A stretch of DNA of 64,000 nt from assembly GCF_900182595.1 (NCBI RefSeq), contig NZ_FXTN01000004.1, positions 1 to 64,000 on the forward strand, read 5' to 3'. The translations under genes were made by a program, and so were the position numbers. The notes beneath the pieces are model-generated. The model made no database searches, was not told the DNA's origin, and saw nothing but the letters and a program-made list of their open reading frames with translations. Each line of letters opens with the position of its first letter. The stretch's first letter is position 1. Source of the stretch: Pedobacter westerhofensis. Its GTDB lineage: Bacteria > Bacteroidota > Bacteroidia > Sphingobacteriales > Sphingobacteriaceae. This document shows, piece by piece, positions 9,781 to 18,712 of this stretch.

Positions 9781-10009
9781 TTTAATTTTCTTTAATTGGG
9801 CGGGATGTAGATGCTAAAATATTAAAGGTAGCAATAATTTCAAATTTCGTTATATCGTCGAAAGCTCGTTACAGGAATAAAATAGTATGCTGAATTATTA
9901 TTTCTTCATCGGATGAATCCCGGGTAGTGTTGTATTAACATTAATTAACATTCTCTGTAACGAACTTCCATTATAAGAGTCTTAACTTCAATTAATTAAA
10001 ACAGATAAT

Positions 10010-11203
10010 ATGAAAGGGATATCTGGCTTCGCCATCATTGCAGTATTAATTTTCAATATATATTCTCCTGTGTTTGCCCAGCGCAATATCATCAGGATTG
10101 ATTGCAGCAAGATCAGCCCAGATGCCCTTGATCACGACATTCCCGAATTAATGCGAATCGCAAAGGTACCGGGGATGGCCGTAGCTATCTTTAATCAGAA
10201 CCAGCAGGTCTACAAAAAAACTTTTGGTTACAGTAATATGCGTACAAAAAGGCCCCTAAAGTCCAGTACCAATATCTATGGTGCTTCCCTGAGCAAGTCT
10301 GTTTTTGCCCTTATGGTCATGAAACTTGTTGAACAGGGGAAACTTGATCTGGATAAACCTTTACAGGAGTATTTGCCCAATCCCATCTATGATTACCTGC
10401 ATCTTAAAAGATGGCATGACGATTATACAAGCCTGAAAAATGATACCCTGTACAAGAAAATCACTGCCAGGATGTGCCTTGATCATACTTCGGGCTTTCC
10501 CAACTGGCGCTGGGACCTGCCGGATCAAAAGTTAAGAGTGGTCCATGTGCCCGGCAAGAGATACAGCTATTCCGGCGAAGGAATGGTATACCTGCAGGTG
10601 GTGCTTGAAAAAATGCTTGGAAAATCTCTCGAACAGCTGGCAGATGAGATTGTTTTTGGTCCCTTGGGTATGAAATCTACCGCTTATACTTTCCTTCCTG
10701 CGTATGAAAATGACTATGCCTGGGGGCATAATACGAAAGAAGAGCTGTATGAAAAAGATAAAGACAATGAAGCCCGTTCCCCAAGTACAATGGAAACTAC
10801 TCTGGACGACCTCTCGCTTTTTGTGGAAGGGGTAATGCAAAATAAGATCATCAGTAAAAAAACAACAGATCAAATGTTTACACCGCAGCTCAGGCTTCAC
10901 TCTGTGGTACAGATGGGCCCCCTGTCTTTAAGGGATACTGACGCATATGATAACATCCAGCTGAGCTATGGACTCGGATTTGGCCTGCTGAAATCTCCAT
11001 ACGGCTGGGCTGCATTTAAAGAAGGCCATGGTGATGGTTTTCAGCATTATATGATCCTGTTCCCTGAAAGGAAAACTGCGGTGCTCATCATGACAAATAG
11101 TGATAACGGCGAAAGTATCTTTAAAAAATTGCTGGAACTAACAATCGCAGATCGGTATACGCCCTGGAAATGGCAGCAATATATTCCGTACCCAGGGTTA
11201 TAG
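10010..11203 (+). CDS. Secreted serine hydrolase, beta-lactamase family
   Basis: A 397-residue protein with a signal peptide (cut after VFAQ). Catalytic motifs of the class C beta-lactamase/D-peptidase fold are visible: SLSK near residue 93, YSGEG near 187 replacing the usual YxN with YSG, and HGDG near 345 in the third-motif position. It shares the fold with the divergent gene at 8332-9780 but lacks the DUF3887-like domain and is not a close duplicate. The YSG triad variant occurs in esterase-type members, so an ester or peptide hydrolase is likelier than a true beta-lactamase. Its last 6 bp overlap the end of the convergent TesA-like gene. Confidence 0.88.
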   Translation: MKGISGFAIIAVLIFNIYSPVFAQRNIIRIDCSKISPDALDHDIPELMRIAKVPGMAVAIFNQNQQVYKKTFGYSNMRTKRPLKSSTNIYGASLSKSVFALMVMKLVEQGKLDLDKPLQEYLPNPIYDYLHLKRWHDDYTSLKNDTLYKKITARMCLDHTSGFPNWRWDLPDQKLRVVHVPGKRYSYSGEGMVYLQVVLEKMLGKSLEQLADEIVFGPLGMKSTAYTFLPAYENDYAWGHNTKEELYEKDKDNEARSPSTMETTLDDLSLFVEGVMQNKIISKKTTDQMFTPQLRLHSVVQMGPLSLRDTDAYDNIQLSYGLGFGLLKSPYGWAAFKEGHGDGFQHYMILFPERKTAVLIMTNSDNGESIFKKLLELTIADRYTPWKWQQYIPYPGL

Positions 11204-11902
11204 GAGGGGTTGCAGCACCTCCCAAACATTTTGCGCCAGAATCTGATGTCCCTTGGCAGTAGGGTGCAGGCCATCTTCCTGGATCAGTTTTGGCATGCCG
11301 CCCACACCTTTGAGTAAAAATGGTATAAAGGCCATCTTGTTCTTCTTTGCAAGGGCAGGAAACAATTCCCTGAACGGGACAGTGTACTTTTCTCCCATGC
11401 TCGGTGGCATCTGCATACCGGCCAGGACAAGCTTTGCATCCGGATACTTCTTTTTTACTTTGTCGATGATCGCCTGTAAATTAACTGCTGTTTCCTGCAC
11501 CGGGATGCCCCGCAGCCCATCATTTGCACCCAGCTCCAAAACAAAAATAGCTACAGGCTGGCGCAGCAGCCAGTCGATGCGGCTTTTGCCATCAGCAGAG
11601 GTTTCACCGCTCAATCCTGCATTGATGATCTTATAAGGCAATTTCAGGGAATCTGCTTTATGCTGTATCAGGGCCGGAAAGGCCTCATCGGGATCTACTC
11701 CAAGTCCTGCCGTTAAGCTTGTGCCAAAAAACAGGATGTTTTTAATGTTGCCGGCTTTTACAGCTTTTGCTGCTGCAACAGCAGGCGTATCAGCAGCTTT
11801 ATCGTCATTGCCAGACTTGTTGTTACCACTGCAGCCGGATAACGCAGCAATGAGGAGCGTAAAAATGATATATTGAAAGGAACTGAATTTAAATGATCTC
11901 AT
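11198..11902 (-). CDS. tesA: TesA-like SGNH/GDSL arylesterase, lipoprotein
   Basis: A 234-residue protein. The N-terminus has a hydrophobic stretch and a lipobox ending in Cys (AALSGC), so it should be lipidated and sit in the cell envelope. SGNH blocks are all present: block I GTSLTAG (catalytic Ser), block II GLSGETS (Gly), block III ELGANDGLRG (Asn), block V DGLHPTAKGH (Asp and His). The GANDGLRG wording is typical of the TesA/arylesterase branch (thioesterase I/lysophospholipase L1). It is divergent from a YbbA-like ATPase gene 218 bp away, the arrangement of tesA and ybbAP in E. coli, which supports the subfamily call. The lipidation differs from E. coli TesA, which is soluble in the periplasm. 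Confidence 0.88.
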   Translation of the reverse strand: MRSFKFSSFQYIIFTLLIAALSGCSGNNKSGNDDKAADTPAVAAAKAVKAGNIKNILFFGTSLTAGLGVDPDEAFPALIQHKADSLKLPYKIINAGLSGETSADGKSRIDWLLRQPVAIFVLELGANDGLRGIPVQETAVNLQAIIDKVKKKYPDAKLVLAGMQMPPSMGEKYTVPFRELFPALAKKNKMAFIPFLLKGVGGMPKLIQEDGLHPTAKGHQILAQNVWEVLQPLL

Positions 11903-12120
11903 CTCGTAAAAATACTATTATGTTGGTTATTATTAACAGCAGAGTTGTCATATGGTTTCAGTATTTGAGAACTCAGATGCTTTAACAATAAATACTTCCG
12001 GTTATTATAATAATAACGTCACTTCAATACTTCATTCAAACAATTAAAGGCTTTTAGCATTATATTTAACGTAATAAATGCCCATTTTTCACGTCAGACA
12101 TCTGTATAACACGCCTTATC

Positions 12121-12810
12121 TTGGAAAACATTTTAAATATCAAAGAAGTCAGCAAATATTATCAAAGTGCTGATACATCACTTACCATACTGGACAAAAT
12201 CAGCTTCTCTATCAGGAAGGGATCAACCGTAGCGATAACAGGCCCTTCAGGGAGCGGAAAAACTACATTGCTTGGTCTCTGCGCTGGCCTGGACCACGCC
12301 AGTGCCGGCTCGGTGGAACTCAACAATGTTCTTCTTGATCAGCTTACAGAGGATCAGCGTGCAGAAGTAAGGAACAGGTATGTGGGCTTTATTTTTCAGA
12401 ACTTCCAGTTACTGCCTACACTCACGGCTTTAGAAAATATCATGGTTCCGCTGGAGCTGAGGGGAGAGAAAAATATTCGTCCCAGAGCTTTGGAACTGCT
12501 TGATAAAGTGGGCTTGTCTGCCCGGGCAGATCATTATCCTGTGCAGCTTTCAGGTGGGGAACAGCAAAGGATATCGCTGGCCAGGGCATTTTCAAATACA
12601 CCTGCTATTCTGTTTGCCGATGAACCTACCGGTAACCTTGACGGTGAAACGAGCGAAAAAGTAATTAAGCTGTTGTTTGATCTGAACAAAGAGGCTGGAA
12701 CGACCCTGATCATCGTTACCCACGATATGGACCTGGCCAGCCGTGCAGACCGGATTATCCGTTTGAAAAGTGGGCTGATTGTTGGAGATGAGCAGAAAAT
12801 GTATGTCTGA
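12121..12810 (+). CDS. ABC transporter ATP-binding protein, YbbA/LolD/MacB type
   Basis: A 229-residue ATPase with Walker A GPSGSGKT (about 41-48), Q-loop IFQNFQ, signature LSGGEQQRIS, Walker B ILFADEPTG and the switch His in VTHD. This is the set expected of LolD/MacB/YbbA-class exporters and mechanotransmission ATPases. The start is a TTG: no in-frame ATG lies between the upstream stop at 12067 and the conserved IKEVSKYY segment. The gene overlaps the permease gene by 8 nt and is divergent from the TesA-like esterase. That context suggests a YbbA-YbbP pair acting on envelope lipids or an esterase-related substrate (inference). Confidence 0.9.
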   Translation: MENILNIKEVSKYYQSADTSLTILDKISFSIRKGSTVAITGPSGSGKTTLLGLCAGLDHASAGSVELNNVLLDQLTEDQRAEVRNRYVGFIFQNFQLLPTLTALENIMVPLELRGEKNIRPRALELLDKVGLSARADHYPVQLSGGEQQRISLARAFSNTPAILFADEPTGNLDGETSEKVIKLLFDLNKEAGTTLIIVTHDMDLASRADRIIRLKSGLIVGDEQKMYV

Positions 12811-15418
12811 GCAAAATAACCCAGGGCAGCTGAGCCCATCTTTTCAAAGATCCGCGCCTCTGTCCTGGCTTTTTAAAATGGCATGGCGCGACAGCCGTAA
12901 GAACCGGTCGAGATTATTCCTTTTTACCTCCTCTATTATCCTCGGCATTGCCGCCCTCGTGGCCGTTTATTCCTTCAGAGACAATCTTCAGCGGGATATC
13001 AATAACCAGGCGAAATCACTGACCGGGGCAGATCTGACAATTGACAGCCGCAAGGCCATCAGCAAGCCTGTGATGGCGATGCTTGATACTTTGGGCGATC
13101 AGCGCGCCAGACAACTGGATTTTGCCTCAATGCTGTACTTTGTAAAAAATGAAGGCAGCAGACTGGTACAGATTAAGGCGCTGGAAGGTAATTATCCGTT
13201 CTATGGCGAAATTGAAACTACTCCCGTCAGTGCATCTAAAGCCATCAAAAATGGCAGGAATGCACTGGTAGACAGAACTGTGATGCTCCAGTTTAAAGCC
13301 AAACCGGGCGACTCTATCCGGGTAGGCAAGATCAGTTTTGCCATTGCAGGATATCTTGATAACGCGCCCGGACAAACAGGTTTTTCTGCAACTATATCAC
13401 CAATTGTATATATTCCACTGCGTTACCTGTCTGAAACCGGACTTGTTGCCTTTGGCAGCCGCATCCATTATTCTTATTTTTACCAGTTCAACCAGCCTGA
13501 AAAGATCGCCCCTTTGCTTAAAAAACTTAGGCCCACACTGGATAGGGAAGGTTTGGACCAGGAGACGGTAGAATCTAAAAAACGCGATACCGGCCGTTCC
13601 TTCCAGGATCTCAGCCGGTTTCTGGCACTTGCAGGTTTTGTAGCATTACTGCTCGGATGTATAGGCGTGGGCAGTGCCATCCATGTATATGTAAATGAAA
13701 AGATAGCGGCCATCTCCACCTTGCGCTGCCTGGGCGTAAAGGCCTGGGAAGCATTTTTTATCTTCCTGATCCAGATTAGTTTTATCGGATTGGCCGGAGC
13801 TGTTGCCGGTGCAGCGCTTGGCACAGGTATACAATTCTTACTGCCACTTGTCCTCAAAGACTTTCTTCCGGTAGAATTTAATATGCAGGTATCCTGGCTG
13901 GCGATCTTCCAGGGAATACTTACCGGTGTCATCATTTCAGTGCTCTTTGCTTTGCCCTCCCTGCTTTCTGTAAGGAAGGTGTCTCCGCTGAATGCGATCA
14001 GGTTATCTTTTGAGCCTGAACAGGCAAAAAAAGAACCGCTGAAATGGTTGGTTTACCTGCTTATCCTATTATTTGTTACGGGTTTTAGCTACTTGCAAAT
14101 GAATAGCTGGACACAGGCACTCATTTTTAGTTTAAGTATTGTCGCCGCTATTGCAATATTCTACGGACTTTCCCTGCTGCTGCTGGGATTGGTACGCAAA
14201 ACATTGCCGGCAGGTTTGAGTTATGCCTGGCGCCAGGGTTTTTCCAACCTGTACAGGCCAAATAATCAAACGTTAATGCTCATCGTTTCCATCGGTCTTT
14301 CTACCGCATTGATCGCAACACTCTATTTTGTGCAGGGGATACTGATCAGTAAAGTGACGCTCTCCACTGAAAAAACACAGCCCAACATGGCGCTGTTTGA
14401 TATTCAAAGCAGCCAGAATGAAGCTGTGGCGGCCCTTACCAGACAATACCATTTGCCACTGATGACTCAGGTTCCGGTGATCACCATGCGGCTGGAAGAA
14501 ATTAATGGGAAAAATGCGGCAGAACTGGCAAAAACCGATAGCCTGAAGGCTAAACCAAAAGGAGAGGAAAATGAACGGCGGGAGTCTTCATCCAGGGCCT
14601 TTAAAAGTGAGCTGCGCGCTACTTATCAGGATAAATTAACCAGTGCCGAAACAATAACCAGCGGCAAATGGACAGGCAGGCTCAGGTCTCCCTCAGATAT
14701 TATTTATGTATCGCTGGATGAACGATATGCTGATCGCATCAATGTTAAGGTAGGGGATAAAATACAGTTTAACGTACAGGGAATGATGATTCCCACGGTA
14801 GTGGGCAGTCTGAGGAAAATCGACTGGGTAAAAATGCAGACCAACTTCAGGATCGTATTTCCGAGGGGGGTACTTGAAGAAGCCCCGCAGTTCCATGTGA
14901 TCATGACCCGAGTGCCGGATAACAAGGTTTCGGCCGATTTTCAATCACAGGTAGTCCGAAATTTCCCTAACGTTTCGGTGATCGACCTGGGGCTGATCAT
15001 GCAGGTACTGGATGAATTGCTTGGCAAGATCAGTTTTGTCATTCGTTTTATGGCTTCATTCAGCATGATAACCGGCTGGATCGTCCTGATTTCTGCAGTG
15101 CGCAGCAGCAAAAACCAGCGTCTGCGCGAGATCGTTTTGCTGCGGACCATAGGAGCTAAGGGACGTCAGATTCTTTCCATTACTGCCATTGAATATTTTT
15201 TTCTCGGGCTGTTTTCTGCTGCTGCAGGGATGATTATCGCCATTGCCGGCAGCTGGGCACTTGCAGTCTACAGTTTCGGTTCCGATTTTCAGCTTCCTGT
15301 AGTACCGGTACTGATCTTATTTTGTTCAGTAACGCTTATTGTAGTGTTTACAGGAATGTTAAGCAGTATAAATGTGCTTCGCCGTTCGCCCTTAGAAGTC
15401 TTAAGAAAAGACAGTTAG
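12803..15418 (+). CDS. FtsX-family ABC transporter permease, YbbP type
   Basis: An 871-residue permease from ATG 12803. That start overlaps the ATPase stop in ATGTCTGA, typical of translational coupling; in-frame ATG 12788 is an alternative. It has an N-terminal membrane segment (about 34-52), a periplasmic core, a first FtsX block (about 270-400), several central membrane helices, a second periplasmic part, and a final FtsX block (about 735-865) containing LREIVLLRTIGAKGRQI. Two FtsX domains with about ten helices and over 800 residues match YbbP (804 residues in E. coli) rather than a LolCE or MacB subunit. One YbbP-type chain can itself supply both halves of the transmembrane part. The substrate is unknown. 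Confidence 0.88.
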   Translation: MSEQNNPGQLSPSFQRSAPLSWLFKMAWRDSRKNRSRLFLFTSSIILGIAALVAVYSFRDNLQRDINNQAKSLTGADLTIDSRKAISKPVMAMLDTLGDQRARQLDFASMLYFVKNEGSRLVQIKALEGNYPFYGEIETTPVSASKAIKNGRNALVDRTVMLQFKAKPGDSIRVGKISFAIAGYLDNAPGQTGFSATISPIVYIPLRYLSETGLVAFGSRIHYSYFYQFNQPEKIAPLLKKLRPTLDREGLDQETVESKKRDTGRSFQDLSRFLALAGFVALLLGCIGVGSAIHVYVNEKIAAISTLRCLGVKAWEAFFIFLIQISFIGLAGAVAGAALGTGIQFLLPLVLKDFLPVEFNMQVSWLAIFQGILTGVIISVLFALPSLLSVRKVSPLNAIRLSFEPEQAKKEPLKWLVYLLILLFVTGFSYLQMNSWTQALIFSLSIVAAIAIFYGLSLLLLGLVRKTLPAGLSYAWRQGFSNLYRPNNQTLMLIVSIGLSTALIATLYFVQGILISKVTLSTEKTQPNMALFDIQSSQNEAVAALTRQYHLPLMTQVPVITMRLEEINGKNAAELAKTDSLKAKPKGEENERRESSSRAFKSELRATYQDKLTSAETITSGKWTGRLRSPSDIIYVSLDERYADRINVKVGDKIQFNVQGMMIPTVVGSLRKIDWVKMQTNFRIVFPRGVLEEAPQFHVIMTRVPDNKVSADFQSQVVRNFPNVSVIDLGLIMQVLDELLGKISFVIRFMASFSMITGWIVLISAVRSSKNQRLREIVLLRTIGAKGRQILSITAIEYFFLGLFSAAAGMIIAIAGSWALAVYSFGSDFQLPVVPVLILFCSVTLIVVFTGMLSSINVLRRSPLEVLRKDS

Positions 15419-15518
15419 CAATATATGTGACATATATAAGGGTAAAATGTCCCATACTTTTAAAATTCGGAACAATGTTTGAGTAATAGTCTGAAATTTT
15501 AATATTCAAACAGTAATT

Positions 15519-15890
15519 ATGAAGAAAAGAATACATGTTCTTGAAGACGATCAGGATATCAGATACATCATTGAGTTCTTATTAAAGGATGAAGGGTATG
15601 AATTACAGCTTTCTTCTACTTTCACAGAACTGAAGAGTAAACTGAACGATGCCTTACCGGATTTATTCATTATCGACGTAATGCTTCCTGACGGAAACGG
15701 TATTGAGATCTGTGAAGATCTGAAAACAGACATGTTTACCAAACATATTCCTGTAATCGTTATGTCTGCAAATCCTGGAAGTAAAGAAAAGAGTATCACT
15801 GCATTTGCTGATGATTACATCAGTAAGCCTTTTGATCTTGATTACGTAGTAAAAAGGATAGACAGATTGCTTGCTGATAAAGTGGCTTAG
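15519..15890 (+). CDS. Single-domain response regulator (CheY-like receiver)
   Basis: A 123-residue protein consisting only of a receiver domain: acidic pocket EDD at the N-terminus, phosphoacceptor Asp in FIIDVMLPDGNG, Ser in VMSANPG, and Lys in ISKPFDLD. There is no output domain, so it should act by binding a partner or inside a phosphorelay. No histidine kinase is adjacent; the nearest is at 33220. The 100-bp gap after the permease gene is AT-rich and may carry its own promoter (AATGTTTG near 15470 is one base from the consensus). Confidence 0.88.
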   Translation: MKKRIHVLEDDQDIRYIIEFLLKDEGYELQLSSTFTELKSKLNDALPDLFIIDVMLPDGNGIEICEDLKTDMFTKHIPVIVMSANPGSKEKSITAFADDYISKPFDLDYVVKRIDRLLADKVA

Positions 15891-15913
15891 TATTTATTTG
15901 CTAAATTTAGCTT

Positions 15914-16780
15914 ATGATCTCACTTGAAAATGAAAATATCAGGGTAACTTTTGCTGAAAAAGGCGCCGAACTGAGAAGTATTACGGCGAAAGCTACCGGG
16001 CTGGATTATCTCTGGAAAGGCGATCCTGCATACTGGGGAAAATTTAGTCCAGTCCTTTTTCCTGTTATTGGCGCGCTTAAGGATGAAACTTATTATGTGG
16101 AAGGCAAAGAATATCATCTTCCGCGTCATGGCTTTGCGCGTGATCACGACTTTGTTTTTGAACAGATCAGTGATACCGAAGTTTTATTTACCTTGTCCGC
16201 TACGCCGGATACCCTGGCAGTTTATCCTTTTGAGTTTGTCCTGGGACTGCGTTATACCATTTCTGGTTTTTCTGTATCCTGCACCTATGAGGTCCATAAT
16301 CCTGCTGATCAACACCTTTTATTTTCTGTTGGCGGCCACCCTGCATTTGCAGCGCCAATTACAGATGAGGTAACCTATGAAGATTGTTACCTTGAGTTTG
16401 CCATAGATGAGTCGCTCATCTATCATAAGATAGATAATAACCTGATCAGTGATCAAACCGATTCCCTGCATTTAGATAAGGGAAAAATGTTCCTCAAACA
16501 TTCTTTATTTTACGACGACGCGCTTGTCTTTAAAAAAATGGAGAGCCGTATGATTACGCTCAGGAATACGATAAATGAGTACGGTCTGCATTTCCGTTTT
16601 AACGATTTTCCTTTTTTTGGGATCTGGGCTGCCAGGGATGCCGATTTTATCTGCCTCGAACCCTGGTGCGGCATAGCCGATGGTGTTGCCCATAATCAGC
16701 AACTGAGCGATAAAGAAGGAATTATTTCTTTATCGCCCGGTGAACACTGGAAAAGGGTATGGGAGGTCGAGGTTTTTTAA
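15914..16780 (+). CDS. Aldose 1-epimerase family protein (LacX-like)
   Basis: A 288-residue galactose-mutarotase-like beta-sandwich protein without a signal peptide. Recognisable pieces are FPVIGALKDETYYVEGKEY, LPRHGFARDHDF (His of the active site), SVGGHPAF (second His) and the late catalytic-region segment CLEPWCGIADG. This wording belongs to the LacX/YeaD-like branch, whose members act on sugars or sugar phosphates and are poorly characterised. It starts 23 bp after the response regulator. Its stop is interlocked with that of the convergent hydrolase gene in a shared TTAA. Confidence 0.85.
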   Translation: MISLENENIRVTFAEKGAELRSITAKATGLDYLWKGDPAYWGKFSPVLFPVIGALKDETYYVEGKEYHLPRHGFARDHDFVFEQISDTEVLFTLSATPDTLAVYPFEFVLGLRYTISGFSVSCTYEVHNPADQHLLFSVGGHPAFAAPITDEVTYEDCYLEFAIDESLIYHKIDNNLISDQTDSLHLDKGKMFLKHSLFYDDALVFKKMESRMITLRNTINEYGLHFRFNDFPFFGIWAARDADFICLEPWCGIADGVAHNQQLSDKEGIISLSPGEHWKRVWEVEVF

Positions 16781-18663
16781 TCAGCCTTTAATACGCGTAC
16801 TTTAATATGTGAGGCCTGCGTTACCGTTGAATAAACCCTGTGGGTAGCCTTCTGGAAATCAGAAGCTTCAGCTTTATATATATTCACAAATTTTTGCGGA
16901 TTACGGTCTACCAGCGGAAACCAGGAGCTTTGCACCTGCACCATCATCCGGTGTCCTTTCTTAAAACAGTGTGCGGCATCCTGCATATCAAATTTTACTT
17001 CAGTCACCTCTCCGGGAACCATTGGCTCCGGTATGGCAAAACTTTTCCTGAACTTTGAACGCATCACTTCACCACGCACCAGCATCTGGAATCCGCCCAT
17101 TTTTGTGCCCGGAAGGGGACTGTCATTTGGGGCATCTCCGGGATAAACATCGATAAGCTTTACCACAAAATCCGCATCTGTACCTGTAGTGGATACAAAA
17201 AGATCTGCAATCAGGTTTCCTGAGATCACTACGTCACTTTCCAGCACAGGCGTTTGATAAACCAATACATCCGGACGGGATGCAGCAAAACGCTGGTCTT
17301 CGTACATGAAGTCGCTTCCGCGGTCGATCCTGATTTCACTGGTGTATGGAACAGGTTTACCGGGGTCGCTGATATATTCTTCAAATTCATCGCCAGTAGT
17401 CCCGGGTGCGTCAAATGACAGCGTACCATCGGCATGAAAATACAAATTTTTCTCCTGCGCTTCTGCCGGCGGCCATGCACTGTATTTCTTCCATTCGTTG
17501 GATCCGGTTTCAAATACATTGGCCTTTGCCAGATCAGGCCCCTGCATCCCCTTCAGGTAATGGTTAAAAAATGCGAGCTCTATCTGTTCACGATAAAACG
17601 GCCCGGTATCCGAGTGGAAACGGATATTGCCCAGGGCATTATTGTTTCCTCTGGTCCAGCCGCCATGGATCCATGGGCCCATTACCAGGTAGTTTGCCTG
17701 CTTAGGTTTGTTTTTTTCTACACCCGCATATGTCTTTAAAGGGCCATACAGATCTTCCTGGTCAAACCACCCGCCTACAGTCATCACTGCTGGTTTTATA
17801 TTTTTTAAATGCTGCGCAACGTTTCGCGAAGTCCAGAAGTCGCTGTACGTTTCGTTTTCCATCATCTGATTCCAGATTTTGTTTTTACTTTTGAAGTATT
17901 TCTCGTTTACATTTTTCAAAGGCCCAAGATTCAGATAGAAATTATAAGCGTCTGGTGTACCATAGGCCGCAAATGCCGGTGCTCTGTCCGGGGTAGGCTG
18001 CGGTCTCGGCGCACCGTAAGAAGATAAAAATGCAAAAGTGCCCATCAGGAAGAAAGCACCGTTGTGGTGGCGGTCATCTCCCATAAACCAGTCCGTCACC
18101 GGGGCCTGTGGTGACGCCGCCTTCAATGCAGGGTGTGCATCAATTGCAGTCATTGTGGTATAAAACCCGGGAGCTGAAATGCCCCAGGTGCCTACCTTTC
18201 CGTTGTTATCAGGCAGGTTTTTGATCAGCCAGTCTATGGTATCATAGGCGTCAGAACTTTCATCGATATCTGTTTTTTTCTTTTTTACCGGGATGTATGG
18301 TCTCACGGCCACAAAGTCTCCTTCAGAAAGGAATTTTCCGCGCACATCCTGGTAAACAAAAATGTATCCTTCTTTCGCGAAAAGCATCGAAGGACCAAGG
18401 CTCAGTTTGTATTCGTTTTCTCCGTAAGGGCCGGCGCCGTAGGGCGTCCGGTTAAACATCACAGGATATTTTTTTGTATGGTCTTTTGGGCTGTAGATCA
18501 CCGTGTACAACTTTGTACCGTCACGCATGGGAATCTGTTTTTCCAGCTTCTGGTAGTGTTCACGGATATAGACCGAATCTTCCTGAACGGTTAAGGGACG
18601 TTGTGCAAATGCACCTAATGAAAGAATTGACATTGCTGCTGATAGGATAAATTTGTTTTGCAT
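16777..18663 (-). CDS. Secreted CocE/NonD family hydrolase (X-Pro dipeptidyl-peptidase-like)
   Basis: A 628-residue protein with a signal peptide (MQNKFILSAAMSILSLGAFAQ). The alpha/beta-hydrolase part (about 40-370) has MRDGTKLYTVIYSP, YQDVRGKFLSEGDF, and the nucleophile elbow GTWGISAPGFYTTM, where the Ser of GISAPG should be catalytic. The acid and base region lies around GGWFDQEDLYGPLKTY and GPWIHGGW. The C-terminal 230 residues form the jelly-roll cap of the family (DFVVKLIDVYPGDAPN, VQSSWFPLVDRNPQ). Family members cleave X-Pro dipeptides, glutaryl-cephalosporins or esters. The exact substrate is not evident. The family is normally 550-650 residues, so this is full length. Confidence 0.88.
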   Translation of the reverse strand: MQNKFILSAAMSILSLGAFAQRPLTVQEDSVYIREHYQKLEKQIPMRDGTKLYTVIYSPKDHTKKYPVMFNRTPYGAGPYGENEYKLSLGPSMLFAKEGYIFVYQDVRGKFLSEGDFVAVRPYIPVKKKKTDIDESSDAYDTIDWLIKNLPDNNGKVGTWGISAPGFYTTMTAIDAHPALKAASPQAPVTDWFMGDDRHHNGAFFLMGTFAFLSSYGAPRPQPTPDRAPAFAAYGTPDAYNFYLNLGPLKNVNEKYFKSKNKIWNQMMENETYSDFWTSRNVAQHLKNIKPAVMTVGGWFDQEDLYGPLKTYAGVEKNKPKQANYLVMGPWIHGGWTRGNNNALGNIRFHSDTGPFYREQIELAFFNHYLKGMQGPDLAKANVFETGSNEWKKYSAWPPAEAQEKNLYFHADGTLSFDAPGTTGDEFEEYISDPGKPVPYTSEIRIDRGSDFMYEDQRFAASRPDVLVYQTPVLESDVVISGNLIADLFVSTTGTDADFVVKLIDVYPGDAPNDSPLPGTKMGGFQMLVRGEVMRSKFRKSFAIPEPMVPGEVTEVKFDMQDAAHCFKKGHRMMVQVQSSWFPLVDRNPQKFVNIYKAEASDFQKATHRVYSTVTQASHIKVRVLKAD

Positions 18664-18712
18664 ACGAGCGTGTTAATCGCGGCAAAATAACAATTTGCAG
18701 GCAATTTATAAC

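Noticed and set aside
10010..11203. Classical class C beta-lactamase (resistance gene)
   Set aside because: The YxN motif is YSG and the third motif HGDG; this fits esterase- or peptidase-type members better.
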